Shown in pieces: positions 1-11,000 of a stretch of 64,000 nt of DNA. Every line of letters starts with the position of its first letter. Position 1 is the first letter of the stretch. Made by a program: the position numbers and the translations under genes. Origin of the DNA: Lytechinus pictus (Eukaryota > Echinodermata > Echinoidea > Temnopleuroida > Toxopneustidae); contig NC_087252.1 in the NCBI RefSeq assembly GCF_037042905.1, positions 32,627,994 through 32,691,993 of the forward strand, in the 5' to 3' direction. The notes below the pieces were generated by a model. The model was given only the letters and a program-made list of their open reading frames with translations, was not told the DNA's origin and did not search any database.

Positions 1-18
1 AAAAGACTGGTTTAACTG

Positions 19-110
19 AATGGTCCTTACGTGAGGTAGTAGGTTATATAGTTTTGGAGATACACTCAATGGCGATAGCTATACAGCCTGCTAGCTTTCC
101 TTGGGCCATT
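19..110 (+). ncRNA. let-7: let-7 microRNA precursor
   Basis: The mature 5p arm lies at 32-53 and begins with the invariant let-7 seed GAGGTAG. Compared with the most common animal let-7 it has an A instead of G at mature position 15 (GGTTATATAG), the form I know from sea urchin. The 3p arm at 79-100 starts CTATACAGCC. The stem closes outside the mature arms: AATGGTCC (19-26) pairs with GGGCCATT (103-110), allowing one G-U pair. let-7 is a conserved heterochronic microRNA that represses developmental genes at late stages. mir-125 lies about 1 kb downstream on the same strand, which fits one shared primary transcript. Identity is very secure; precursor ends are approximate. Confidence 0.97.
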
Positions 111-1078
111 CACTAATCTTCAGAGCGGCAAAAGTGTCTTTGATGCTTTCAGGTTGAACTGTGATTATTCACAAGTCCTTTGTGCCTTAAGCAACACATC
201 CCCATTCATTTCTCTTAAGCACTCTCTTTCGTTCATACTTTTGTTCCTTCGTTGGTTCTTTATTTTTCTCTCCTCTCCCCTCTCTTTCTCCTTCCTCTCT
301 CTTTCTCTCTTCATTCACTCTTTCTACTTTCCGATCTTTGTTCATTTCTCTCCTACTCTGTAACTTATTCTATAATCTTGTATTCTCTTTTTTTAAAGGC
401 TTGGTCCACTTAGTTTACCCATCTTCATAGTTTGCCCATCTCCGGAAATTTTTTCTTGTTTTCATGAGCTCTATCCCCTAGATCTTCCCCTATTTTGTAC
501 ATCTATTAAATTTCATCCCTTACCCCTTTTGTATCATGGACCCATTCCCCAATGATATGAATTCAAAACCATGGTCATTTGTTCCTGCTTTTTTATTGCG
601 GTCCGTTTTGTAGATTTTGAGATTTTTCTCAAAATTCTCAACCTGCTCTGATCCCTCCCCTGCTCTGCTCCCTCTTTCCAGAAAGAAATACACCTTCATT
701 GTTTAGGTCCATCTTTCTTGTAAATACTCCCTTTTTTTAGAAGTTCCATGGCTTATTTATTCTTTGCCATGGAAACCTTCGGAAGTTAAACACTCCTAAG
801 TTTCTGAATTTTTTCCTTTCTTTCTACAGCTTTTCTCATCTTAGTCTGTCCTATATCTCTATCCCCTTCCAGATCCGCCCCCCCCCCCCCTTGGAAAAGA
901 AAGAATAATGCTTCAAAGCTCTGAATGTCTTCCCATCTTATAAACACTCCCATTTTCTTAAAAAAAATTTTTTCTTCATTCCACCTCTTTTCCTGTATAT
1001 ATCTTCATATCTCATCTTTCCTCATACCCTTCCATCTTCCTTCTTGCCCCCTATTTTTCAGAAATAAAGTGGACATCC
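111..1078 (+). other. Spacer between let-7 and mir-125, pyrimidine-rich
   Basis: No coding gene is visible. The strand is strongly C/T-rich from about 200 to 1070 (runs of CTCTCTTTCT and CCTTTT) with one C homopolymer near 878-890. It is probably transcribed as part of the let-7/mir-125 primary RNA, an inference from the cluster arrangement. No mir-100 sequence was found here; a member could lie upstream of the window. Confidence 0.5.
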
Positions 1079-1154
1079 ACCCGAATCCCTGAGACCCTAA
1101 CTTGTGATGTGCTTCTCAAATCACACAGGTTAGTTTCTCAGGAATTTGGTAGGT
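1079..1154 (+). ncRNA. mir-125: mir-125 (lin-4 family) microRNA precursor
   Basis: The mature 5p arm is at 1086-1107 and begins TCCCTGAGACCCTAAC, identical to bilaterian miR-125. The opposite arm, about 1125-1146, reads ACAGGTTAGTTTCTCAGG and pairs with it. The loop is about 13 nt (TGTGCTTCTCAAA). miR-125 is the lin-4 family member that accompanies let-7 in many bilaterians and acts in developmental timing. Order and strand (let-7, then mir-125) match the arrangement in insects. Precursor ends are approximate. Confidence 0.96.
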
Positions 1155-3217
1155 GTGTCAAATCAACGATATTATTTCTTTACGTAACATAAGTAATGTA
1201 AGTACATACTAATGAATAGAAATTTGGGGGCTTTGGGTTTGCTTTTTTGCATAGGAATGTAAAAATGATAAAAAGTAATTAGATAAGTAATTAAGAAAAA
1301 TAAAAAGTAATGACAATACAGAAATGTCAAACAAATGAACACATTCAGCATTGCGCATAAATTATGTTGTTCTTTGGATGTTGCATTTATGATGAATCAT
1401 TTAATGACTAGAATAATGTTACGGGGCTGTTAAAAACCCATATCTTATAATGTAAATAATTTTAGGACAACCCTGTGAAAGCTTAATTTCAGAGTTGTGA
1501 CACAAGTGGAAGCCTTTTGTTTTGCCTAGAAAGAGTTTCTACTGGAATTTGCCAATTTTCAGACCTTTTAAGGTTGCCACCAATGTCATATTTCTAGAAT
1601 ACAGCTTTTTCTGAGCTGCCTCAAAATTATTGAATTGGAGAAAGGTTTTAACATTCCAGGGGCCTGTCGCAGATAGAGTTGCATTTCATCACAACTCAAA
1701 AATAAAGTCGCAAGTCCATAATACATGCTTTTGATTGGTTGAAAGTTAAGTTGCGTTTAATTGTAAATCTTTCTGTAACAGACCCTAACAGTGATGATTT
1801 GGTTTCAATATGAATATGGCATATTTTCATGTCGGTGCAAGAACGCCCTTAACACCACATTTGTGCACATAGCATGCAGAAACACTCCCTTTACCAGCAT
1901 GCATAAGTGAATTGCGTAAGGGCGTTTCTGCACCAATGCAGTGCGCGAAAAATGACTAGCTAAGCGCGTTCTTGCATTGACAAAGCAATTTGTGCAAATC
2001 GCCTCTTAAAACCGATTTCATCAGGAAATCAAATTTATCATGTAGTTATTACCTATGTAGTAAGTTTTTATTGAGGTGTTCCTCGAATCTCCATTTGTTT
2101 CAGTTTCAAGTGTAGTGTTGTATTCATTAACAAGCTGAGGTATTTATGTTTTATTAATTGGTTTACTTGATGACAATGTCTAGCCTATGCCAATGACGTG
2201 ACTTTCCCCACACACAGCTGCGAGGGCTGAAGGGTTACGCTCATCCTCTATCGCCAGTAGCTTAGCTCGTGACTTCGAGGTAGTCTTAATTCTGGTATAG
2301 ATATGAGAGGTTTGACGATGGGAGATTGCCAAGTCTCCAAATTCCCTCAAACTCAAGCAAAATTCTGAAGAAAAACTATGAAATTTATGAGAAATGAAAC
2401 CCAACACTTAAACCAGACTGGTCTTGGATCAAAAACTAGCAATTGTTCATGTGGCCGATCTTGATTTTTAATCATTCAAATTAACAGTGTAATCAACGGA
2501 TATTTTTGCTGCAGGGGTCTTGTGAAATACAAAACTTAAATGAACCACGAGAGATTAAAATCTCATAGATCAGTCAAATTTTGAAAACAAATGATATAGA
2601 ATAAACCTTTCTTACAATGTCGCTGAATTTAGGATTTCATGGAATGTTTTACACAGAAAATAAAATGAAAAAGGAATGTATTTATTTTATTAAGGATCTT
2701 CTAAAATGATATAATTATGGGTTTCTGCCACCCTAACTACACATTTTTCACTGCTATTGAGACCGTTCTAGTGAAAGCACTCCCCTTTTCACTCAAATTA
2801 TTTGGAGAACAGTTGTTGAGAAATTTACCAGAATTGAAAGACTACCTTGAAATGTGTGAACCTCATATTGCCAGCAATGTGTGTGGATTGCCACGGTCAT
2901 CTTGGCTGTAGCAGAATGTGCGGGCAGACTTCGTCGTCATTTAGGCCGTATCGTACAAGCAACGTTGTATACCACTCATTTTGGAAGCCACTTGCTAAAC
3001 GTTAGAAAATGTTGTAGTGTGCAGTTTACCTATTGTCTGTCAGGTAATTGTAAACTGTTGTAAGCCAAGCAACACATTTTGCTGTTTTGCTCGTGCCTTT
3101 ATATGGAAATTATTTACCTTTTTTACCCATGTTTTTTTTTCCTGGAATGAATAAATCTGTTACATTTATCATTTCTGAGTGAAAAATTCCTTTATTTTCA
3201 TCATTGAACAAAGAAAG

Positions 3218-3715
3218 AACACAAAATGGAGAAAGATGGAGAGTGGGAGAGAGGTAGGTGTGGTAGAGAAGGAGGATTTAGAGTTAGATAAAAATATAGG
3301 GGGAGAGAGAGAGAGAGAAAAGAAAAGTGGAGTGAGTTGAGAGAGTGAGATATATATATGGAAAAGGGGAGAGTATTAAAGAGTGGGATGGCAAAAAATA
3401 TAGGGGAGAGAGCGAGAAAGGGGAGTCAATTGAGTGAGATAAAATTATAGTAGGAAGAGAGGAAGAAAAAAGAGCAAGGGGAGAGAGAGATAAAACGGGG
3501 GGGGGGGGACTAGGGGGAATTAAGAAAGTGAGATAGAAATATAGTACGGAGGGAATTGAAAGAGCGAGATAAAAAATATATAGGGGGAGAAAGAAAGAGA
3601 AGGGGAGATAAAAGAGGGAGAGGAGTGGTAGAATGTGGGAGGAGAAAGAAGGGGGGGGGGGGCAAACAGAGGGGAGGGAAAGAAGGAGGAAAGATAGACT
3701 AAATTTAAAGGGGGG
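3218..3715 (+). repeat. Polypurine (GA-rich) tract
   Basis: About 500 bp of almost pure A/G on the plus strand, built from GAGAGAGA, GGGGGGGG and AAAGAAGG blocks, with three long G runs. Long polypurine tracts with local mirror symmetry can adopt triplex structures in vitro; whether this one does is unknown. There is no coding signal. Confidence 0.75.
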
Positions 3716-4477
3716 GGGTGAACTGTGTGGTCTCTCAATGACTGTGTTATGAATACATAGTCTTGAAACATACGTTTTCAGATATCTACTAGCACTACAG
3801 AGGATAAATTGACCTATAATTGTATTTGTATAGTGAAACTAAAATGTTTTGAGAGGAAAATTGTTTTGCTACTTGGTAACATAATTATTGTGGTATAAAA
3901 TTGTATTGAGTAGTTAATTAGCGTGTTATCATTCAAGTGGGTCTATATAAATAGACTACACTAGCATTATGGGTCAGGAAACTGGCCAGGTATGAGTAGT
4001 TGAGGACTCGAGATGGCGCTATTGGTTCGTATCTGCTTTAAAAGACATTAAGGAGCTTGTGTTGTCCCCTCACCCATCCCAACAATGTACACCGTTGAAC
4101 CCCGAAAAGGGATAATCAGATGCAATGGAAAGTTATGAGAGGAATCGTAGAAAACAGTAGGGCCACCGATAGAAATATATTCTAATTTGGTGCTATTAGA
4201 TATACCTCTATGGCGACCACAAGGAGTAAATATATATCGACGCATCCCCCCCCCCCCAAAAAAAAAAAGGATTTTATAGAGAAAGGGCAAAATGAAGCTC
4301 CCTCACAAAAATGTCCATCATGTGCATAAACCCAAGATGGCGCTATAGCACTTCTATCACAGACCGCAAACTCGTGTTTTCAACGTGCTCCAGTGTACCG
4401 AATTTGGGTATTACTTTTATTTTCCTTTATTAAATATCCTTTGTATATTGTATGTCGGAATTTTCCTAAATGACACG

Positions 4478-4792
4478 GTGACCCCCTCTCTTCCTTTCTT
4501 TCTCTCTCTCTCTCTTTCCTTTGCTCCTCCACCTTCCTTAACCTCTTCTTTTTCTGCTTTTTCTCCTTCGTCATCATCTTCTTTTCCCCCTTCTTCTACT
4601 ACCCCTTCTTCTTCCTCTCCTCTCCTCCGTCTTCTTCCTCTTATTTTGCATTCATTACTTCTTTTTATTTTTCTTCTTACCCATCTTCTCCTTCTTCACC
4701 ATCTTCTTTTTTCCTCTTCTTCTTACTCTACTACCTTCCTCCTCCTCTTCTTCTTCTTTTTTTCTTCTTCTCCTTTTTGCATTCATTACTCA
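4478..4792 (+). repeat. Polypyrimidine (CTT/TCC) tract
   Basis: About 310 bp of C/T-rich sequence made of imperfect TCTTCC, CTCTCT and CCTTCTTC units. It stays open in several frames only because stop codons need purines. It is not a gene. Confidence 0.75.
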
Positions 4793-6444
4793 TAATAATT
4801 ATTAGCACTACGATGACTATGGTTTAGATTTAGATTTATTCATTTTCCGTTCACAAAGCACAACAAAATCAAACAATACATAGTTAAATTTGAAGTACAA
4901 CATCAATCGGAGTAAGGTATAAACAATGAGAACTAAAGTAACTTTGACTATAATGACTATATAAAACAGAACGGAGGGGCTTGCCAAGAAAAGCAAAGCT
5001 TGTATGAGAGGCAAGCCCCCGTAACTTAGTTTCAGTACGTACATTACAAAACTATAATATAAATGAGAGACGGGAGACAGTTTAAAAGGAGGCTATACAA
5101 AATATCAAAGGTAACAACGAAAGAGTGACACAAATTAGAATAAGTGATAATAGTAATAATAAAAAACAAAACAAAAAAAATAATAATAATAACAATATGG
5201 TTACAATAATTGTGATAATGAGGGAGGAACTGAGAAGCAAATGTAGGGAGAGAGGGGGGGGGGGTGCAGGTACAATTGGAGGTGCAAAGAGGAGCATGGC
5301 AGGTGCGGGAAAAGGTCGGCAGGCAAGTTGTATCCTGGGAGGTTAAAAAAAAAGTTTTTGTTGTATATAGTTTTGGTTATATGGTATACCTCTGTCCGAG
5401 ACAGTATTTCGACTAACCTCTTCCTTTTCTTTATATTCATGTTATTCTCTTTAAAACAGCATCTTTTCATTAGTTTCTCCATTTCCCATCTAAGTTTTCC
5501 CACTTTCGCTTCGGATTCTGTCATCCAATCTTTCTTCATCTTCTTATTCTCGTTTGTCTCTTTCTATGCGAATGACCTGTGAAACTCAATAATGTATTTA
5601 GTCTGGGACGCGCCAGTAATATAAACAAATTTAGAAAAGAGTAATGGAGATTTATCATCATGTTCTCTCCAATCAGAGAGAGAAGGGGGGGGGGTCAAAT
5701 AAACCACTACGATTTTGAAGAAAGGACCCCCCCCCCCTCCGTGATCGACACAATGCCCTTCAATTTCATCAGCTTTGTTTTACTAAACAATATAGGTTTC
5801 CCTGTTATACATAATTATTTAGTACGAGAAGACCAATTTTGAAAAATTATCTGATTATGAATGTTTTGTCATCATGATATTAGACATTAATGCGGAAAGG
5901 TGCTCGAATACTAATGGTGTATATGTTTTTATTTTCTTTATTCTGCGTTCCCTTAACACAACAATGATTTAATATGAATTAGATCTCATAAACAGAAAGA
6001 TCATTATTAAAATCAAATAATCTTATATTGTTTTCTTATTGTTTTTTTAGTTCACATAACAACGTGAGGAAACATAAAATAGGATATACTTTTCATTGAT
6101 ATAAAATAAATATTGGAGCGCGGGGTTGTCATTTTTTAGGGGGCTTTACATATAGTGGATCACAACAAATTTACATTAATGAATAGACTAAGCGAAACAT
6201 TACACAAGGGTGACGAAACATTTATGAATAGAAATAAAGGTTCATCATTTTTTTTTACTATAAAGAGACCACCATGCTTTTGCAGCATTGCTGAAAGGGT
6301 CGTAATGAATCACAATACACGAGGGTCGAGGGGGCCTTGCCCCCCCCCCCCGTTAAAAATAAAAGGAGGAAGAGGGGGGAGAAGAAAAGATAAAAAAGAG
6401 AGAGAAAGAGGGGGGAAAGGAAGAGAAGGGGGGGGGGGAAGCTA

Positions 6445-7245
6445 AATTGATGTCTAACTAAGGGGCACCAAATTGATGTTCAAACCAGGGGGGCGCCAAA
6501 TTGATGTTTGGACGAGGGGGGGGGGACACCACAATGATAATCGAACTAGGGGGCGCCGAATTGAGGTTCAAGGTAGGGGGTGCCCAGTTGATGTTCGAAC
6601 GGGGGGGGGCGCCAAATTGATCCAAAACTAGGGGGCGCCGAGTTGATGTTCGAACTAGGGGGCGCTAAATTTATGTTCGAACTGTGGGGCGCCAAATTGA
6701 TGTTCGAACTAGGGGGCGCCGAAAGGATGTTCGAACTAGGGGGCGCCAAATTGATGTTTTAACTAGGAGGTGCCGAATTGATGTTTGAACTAGGGGGGGG
6801 GGGGGCAGATGGATGTTCGAACTTGGGGGGGGGGGCAAATTGATGCTCAAGCTAGGGGGTGCCAAATGGATGTTCAAACTAGGGGGTGCCAAATGGATGT
6901 TCAAACTAGGGGGCGCCAAAATGATGTTCGATTTAGGGGGTGCCAAATTGATGTTCAAACTAGGGGGGGGGGCGCCAAATAATGTTCGACCTATGAGTTG
7001 GGCGCCAAATTGACCTTGAATTCAGGGGAGGGAGGTGGGTGCCATATTGATGTTCGACCTTTTGAAGGCCAATTTGATGTTTGACCGGAGGCGACAAATT
7101 CATGTTTCGGGGGGGGGGGGGGCAAACTCATATTTTACATTGGGGTGCCAAATTCATGTTTGACCGAGGGCGCTAAATTGACCTTAAACTTAGGGGGGCG
7201 CCATGCAAAGTCATGTTCGACTGGGGGCGCAAAATTGCTCGTAAT
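6445..7245 (+). repeat. 28-bp minisatellite, G-rich (GGGGGCGCCAAATTGATG)
   Basis: Around 25-28 imperfect copies of a unit of about 28 bp: a G run, then CGCCAAATTGATGTTCGAAC and TA. The G run varies from 5 to more than 12. Related units recur at 26.28-26.42 kb inside a fold-back element, so this is a dispersed family. The frames it opens encode only Pro/Ser/Asn-Ile repeats with no initiation or splice context, so I do not call a protein. Confidence 0.85.
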
Positions 7246-8057
7246 GCCTGGTTATAGCGAGATACATGCCCTGCCCCCACCCCCTAAAAAATTAAATGCG
7301 GCTGAATTAATCTATCCCGTTTTTACGATAATAAAAAAAAAAACAATATGCTCGCGATTTAAGTCTGTTTAACGAGATAGGTATCCTGTTCAAGATCACA
7401 AAAAAGGATTGAATATAAAACTCAGCTGGCTCTACGCGCTCTCAATATTTAACTAGTGAGCAACGTTTCCTCTTCATAGATCCCACATACATAAGTCCTT
7501 AAATGTTATTTATTTCAGGTCAGTATACATAGGCATATCCAGGGGGCAAAGTGGCCGCTCCCCCCATGGCGATGCAAAAAAAAGGAAAGAAAAAGAAAAA
7601 ACAATTACAAGAGGAATCAAAGCTTAAAATAGTCCTTCTTAAGTCGGTATATACAAAAAATTCTGCTCGCGCTTCGCGCTTGCTTTCATTAATTGTTTTT
7701 TGGGGTTACACAGTGTATTATTGATTAAAAAGACGATTAAAATGTTTTTTTTAATTGGAATATTTTTTTAAAAATCGCTCTTTCTTTCTTCGCGCTCGCC
7801 TCATTTATTTAGTAAAGAAACCCATCCTTTCCATTGTTAGAAAAAGTGCTTAGAATGTCCCATTTCGGGGTCAAAATCTAAGAGAAAAACCCGAATTTAG
7901 CTCGCGCTTCGCGCTCGGACATTTTGCTATTTAGGTATCAATCCTGTCAAAAGTGCTCAGAATGTCCGCTTGTCAGGTTGTAATATAAACTAATTCTGGC
8001 GTGCTTTCTTTCTCAAGTCTGGCGTTTCACTAAATTTCCTGCAGTGATGGTATGTTG

Positions 8058-11000
8058 CTACTTCTTCTCATCTCTGATTTTCTCAACAGCCTGGGCCACT
8101 TTGAAGACCGTGACCTCATCGTAGTGTTTTCCTACGATCATTAGCCCGACCGGTAAGCCCCCGAGGTAGCCCGCATTGACGCTAATGGCCGGGTGACCAG
8201 TCAGATTAAAGGCCATCGTGTTGTCCAACATTTCATAGCATTTCCTGAAGTATTCTGAAATAAAGAAAGTTAATGTCAATGTATGTAAAACAGAGAGTTA
8301 GTTGTGCTGAACATGCACGAGGAACATACGAATAAAAGGATAAGAAGCCTTTAAGGAAGAACCGAGGGTAGAATTACAGTGTCCATGCTCCAAATAAGTG
8401 AATTGGCCTTTCAACCGATTGTCAATGATATAATTTAAATAAACAAAATCATAATAAGGAATAAAACAGTCAGCAATGAGAACACTTTGCAACACCGATG
8501 ATGGTGTTTGAAAATGATTGAAAACCCCCTTTATTACAATTGTGCAATTAAAGTCATGAACCATGAACACTCTAAAAATAGATGTGTCATCAAAGTATTA
8601 TATTAACCAAAGGCGGTGAATACGTGTACCAAGCTAACAGGCTCCTAAATTAATCAGTCATTGATGCTGCAGTCACATTTCTCCCACGATGTTCGCACGG
8701 TGTGTGGAAACAGTCGCTTTACGGATACAGGAAGCTGATACAAAACTTATAAAACATCTGTTTTCGACTCGCTGTACGGCCATCGCAGGCAAAATGTGAC
8801 TGCGCCGGATAAACCAATAGTTGTTGGATAGTTTTGACCAAATACATTTGAAAGTGATCAGTGATGCGGCCGCGGTCACATCGCGAAAAGGTAACCACCT
8901 CCAGAGCGACCGAATTTATTACAACACGCCATCGGTCAGTTTGAAGTCGTTTGTGTTACTGAGCATTAACATGCAATATTCGAACTAAACATACCAGACA
9001 ATGGGTCATTCTTGAAGATGAGCTTAGAAGCTGTGAATGGTATGGTCGGCATTGCCAGAACGTCCACCGTCTCGAATACCTTGTCATAGGCTTGACGGAG
9101 CGTGAACACCAAGTTACGACCTCGACAGTAGACCTGCCCTTTGTAGTGCTTTTGGAGGTATTCACCTTGGAGCATGTATACCTGTGTGACGGAATAACGA
9201 TTTATACAATCCATGATCTTGCTCAACGATTGGTCAAAAGTTGATCACGTGATGAAATCTTGGTAAACGATTGGTCAAAAGTTAATCACGTGATGAAATC
9301 TTGGTAAACGATTGGTCAAAAGTTAATCACGTGATGAAATCTTGGTAAACGATTGGTCAAAAGTTAATCACGTGATGAAATCTTAGTAAATGATTGGTCA
9401 AAGCCTAATGACACAATGAAAGCAATTTGGTCCATTACGTTGCAATGGTCGAGTTTACATTTCACAAACCCTTCCCCTAGTCAACATGTCTTTTAGGACG
9501 AGAAGATGGAAGGGGGGGGGGGGGTTCCGAAATAAAAGTAAGTACAAAATATAATTTCACATGGCATCATGGGCATGACTCTATTGTTTTTTTTTCTGAT
9601 GAGATGGCAGAAACTCGTTTACTTTCAGTATTAAGTAATAACAGACAGATGCATTGGATTTCGCAATTAAGAACACCTGTCAGTCCAGAAGTACGATATG
9701 TAGGAAAGCTGCTCGCATATGACGTCATAAATCAAATAATTAAAATATTAATAACTTCCTTATTCTTTGATGGATTTTTCTAAAACCATCGGCAATATTT
9801 TTTATTATTTTATTTTGCTATTTTAATCATTTTGTCAGGGGGAACTTCTCCTTTAAACAAAAAGAATGAAGAAATAATTGAATCGACATATAAATGAATG
9901 AATAAAATAAATGAATAAATGAACAAATAATCAACAAACACATTAAAAATTATATATAGATTAATGATCAGATGAACAAAATAAATTTTGCAATGTTACC
10001 TTCATTGAGTTAGAGAGGTCATCTACTCTTGAAGAAAACATTTTCCCCAATGCTATTGCGAAGCTGGTCGGATAATAACCAACATGGCCTATGCCACAAC
10101 CTATTTTGAAGTGAAAGAGAATTATAAGTCGAAAATTGAAAATTATCTTGCATTAGAATGGATGAAATAGGTCAGTTGCCTATCTGGATATCAGTTTTCA
10201 AGTTTGATACTTCTAGCGGGAGGGACAGATTCTAAGAATCAAGTAAATTCATTAAGATTTGATGAATATAGAAGGATTCTCTTTCTTGAAATCCGTCTGA
10301 ACCGCAAAGCTTTCGCGCTCTGCACGGGAAGTGGGGGATATTCTGCATGCACAGACCGCCAGTTTTGCATATAGGCAAAATATCTCATGTACTTTGGCTA
10401 ATTAAGGAGGGCATTTCATCAATATTTTTGGTCCGAGTTGTCAGATCTGACAACATTCCTTCATTATGATTGGCAGAGAAGCGCTGTTACCATGGTTACT
10501 ATGTTAACTATCGGATGATATAGAGTACCGACGCGATGACGTCAGTTGCCATGGTGTAATGGCGGCCTGGTTCTAAACAAATGAACCCGCCGGATGAAAG
10601 CGTGTGTTTCTCATAGGAGAAAATTGCTGCTATCGGAATTTGATCGCTTGCAGGCTATTTTGTCAGACGAGCGAAAGTCATTTGAAAATACAAATGCGTA
10701 CAGACGATCGTCAGCTGCGACTCTGTTTAGAACCAGCCCACCAAGACACCATGGCAACTGACGTCTGACAAGTTCTTCCATGAAAAACTTGGAGTCTAGT
10801 CTTCGCCCTAGAAATGGTCTTACAGTGTCAAATTTGAGTGTGATCATGCCATAGCAGACTATGCTGCTGGTAGACTGGGGAGGGGGATGGGGGGGGGGGG
10901 GGGGGTCTCACCCTCTCTACACCCAACCCAAACCTCAACCCCGATCACGGCCACGGCACTAATGTCCGTGAGCTATAGGCATCTATTAATCCACATTACT

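Larger units (their letters stand above)
1155..8057. other. Intergenic, no gene recognised
   Basis: I find no convincing exon on either strand between mir-125 and the 3' end of the amidase gene. Open frames here are short, lack splice context and mostly arise from low-complexity sequence. Contents are a purine tract (3.2-3.7 kb), a pyrimidine tract (4.5-4.8 kb), many G runs of 8-14, the 28-bp minisatellite at 6.4-7.2 kb, and the first set of CGCGAAGCGCG-type motifs at 7.66-7.92 kb. A minus-strand AATAAA at 7804-7809 could be the amidase polyadenylation signal. Confidence 0.5.

Noticed and set aside
2717-3063. Two overlapping open frames of 60-64 codons downstream of mir-125
   Set aside because: No recognisable domain, no convincing splice context and no similarity to neighbours. 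The length is expected by chance in this base composition.
4385-4795. 136-codon Ser/Phe/Leu-rich open frame
   Set aside because: It comes from a polypyrimidine tract, which cannot contain stop codons in some frames. No gene signal.
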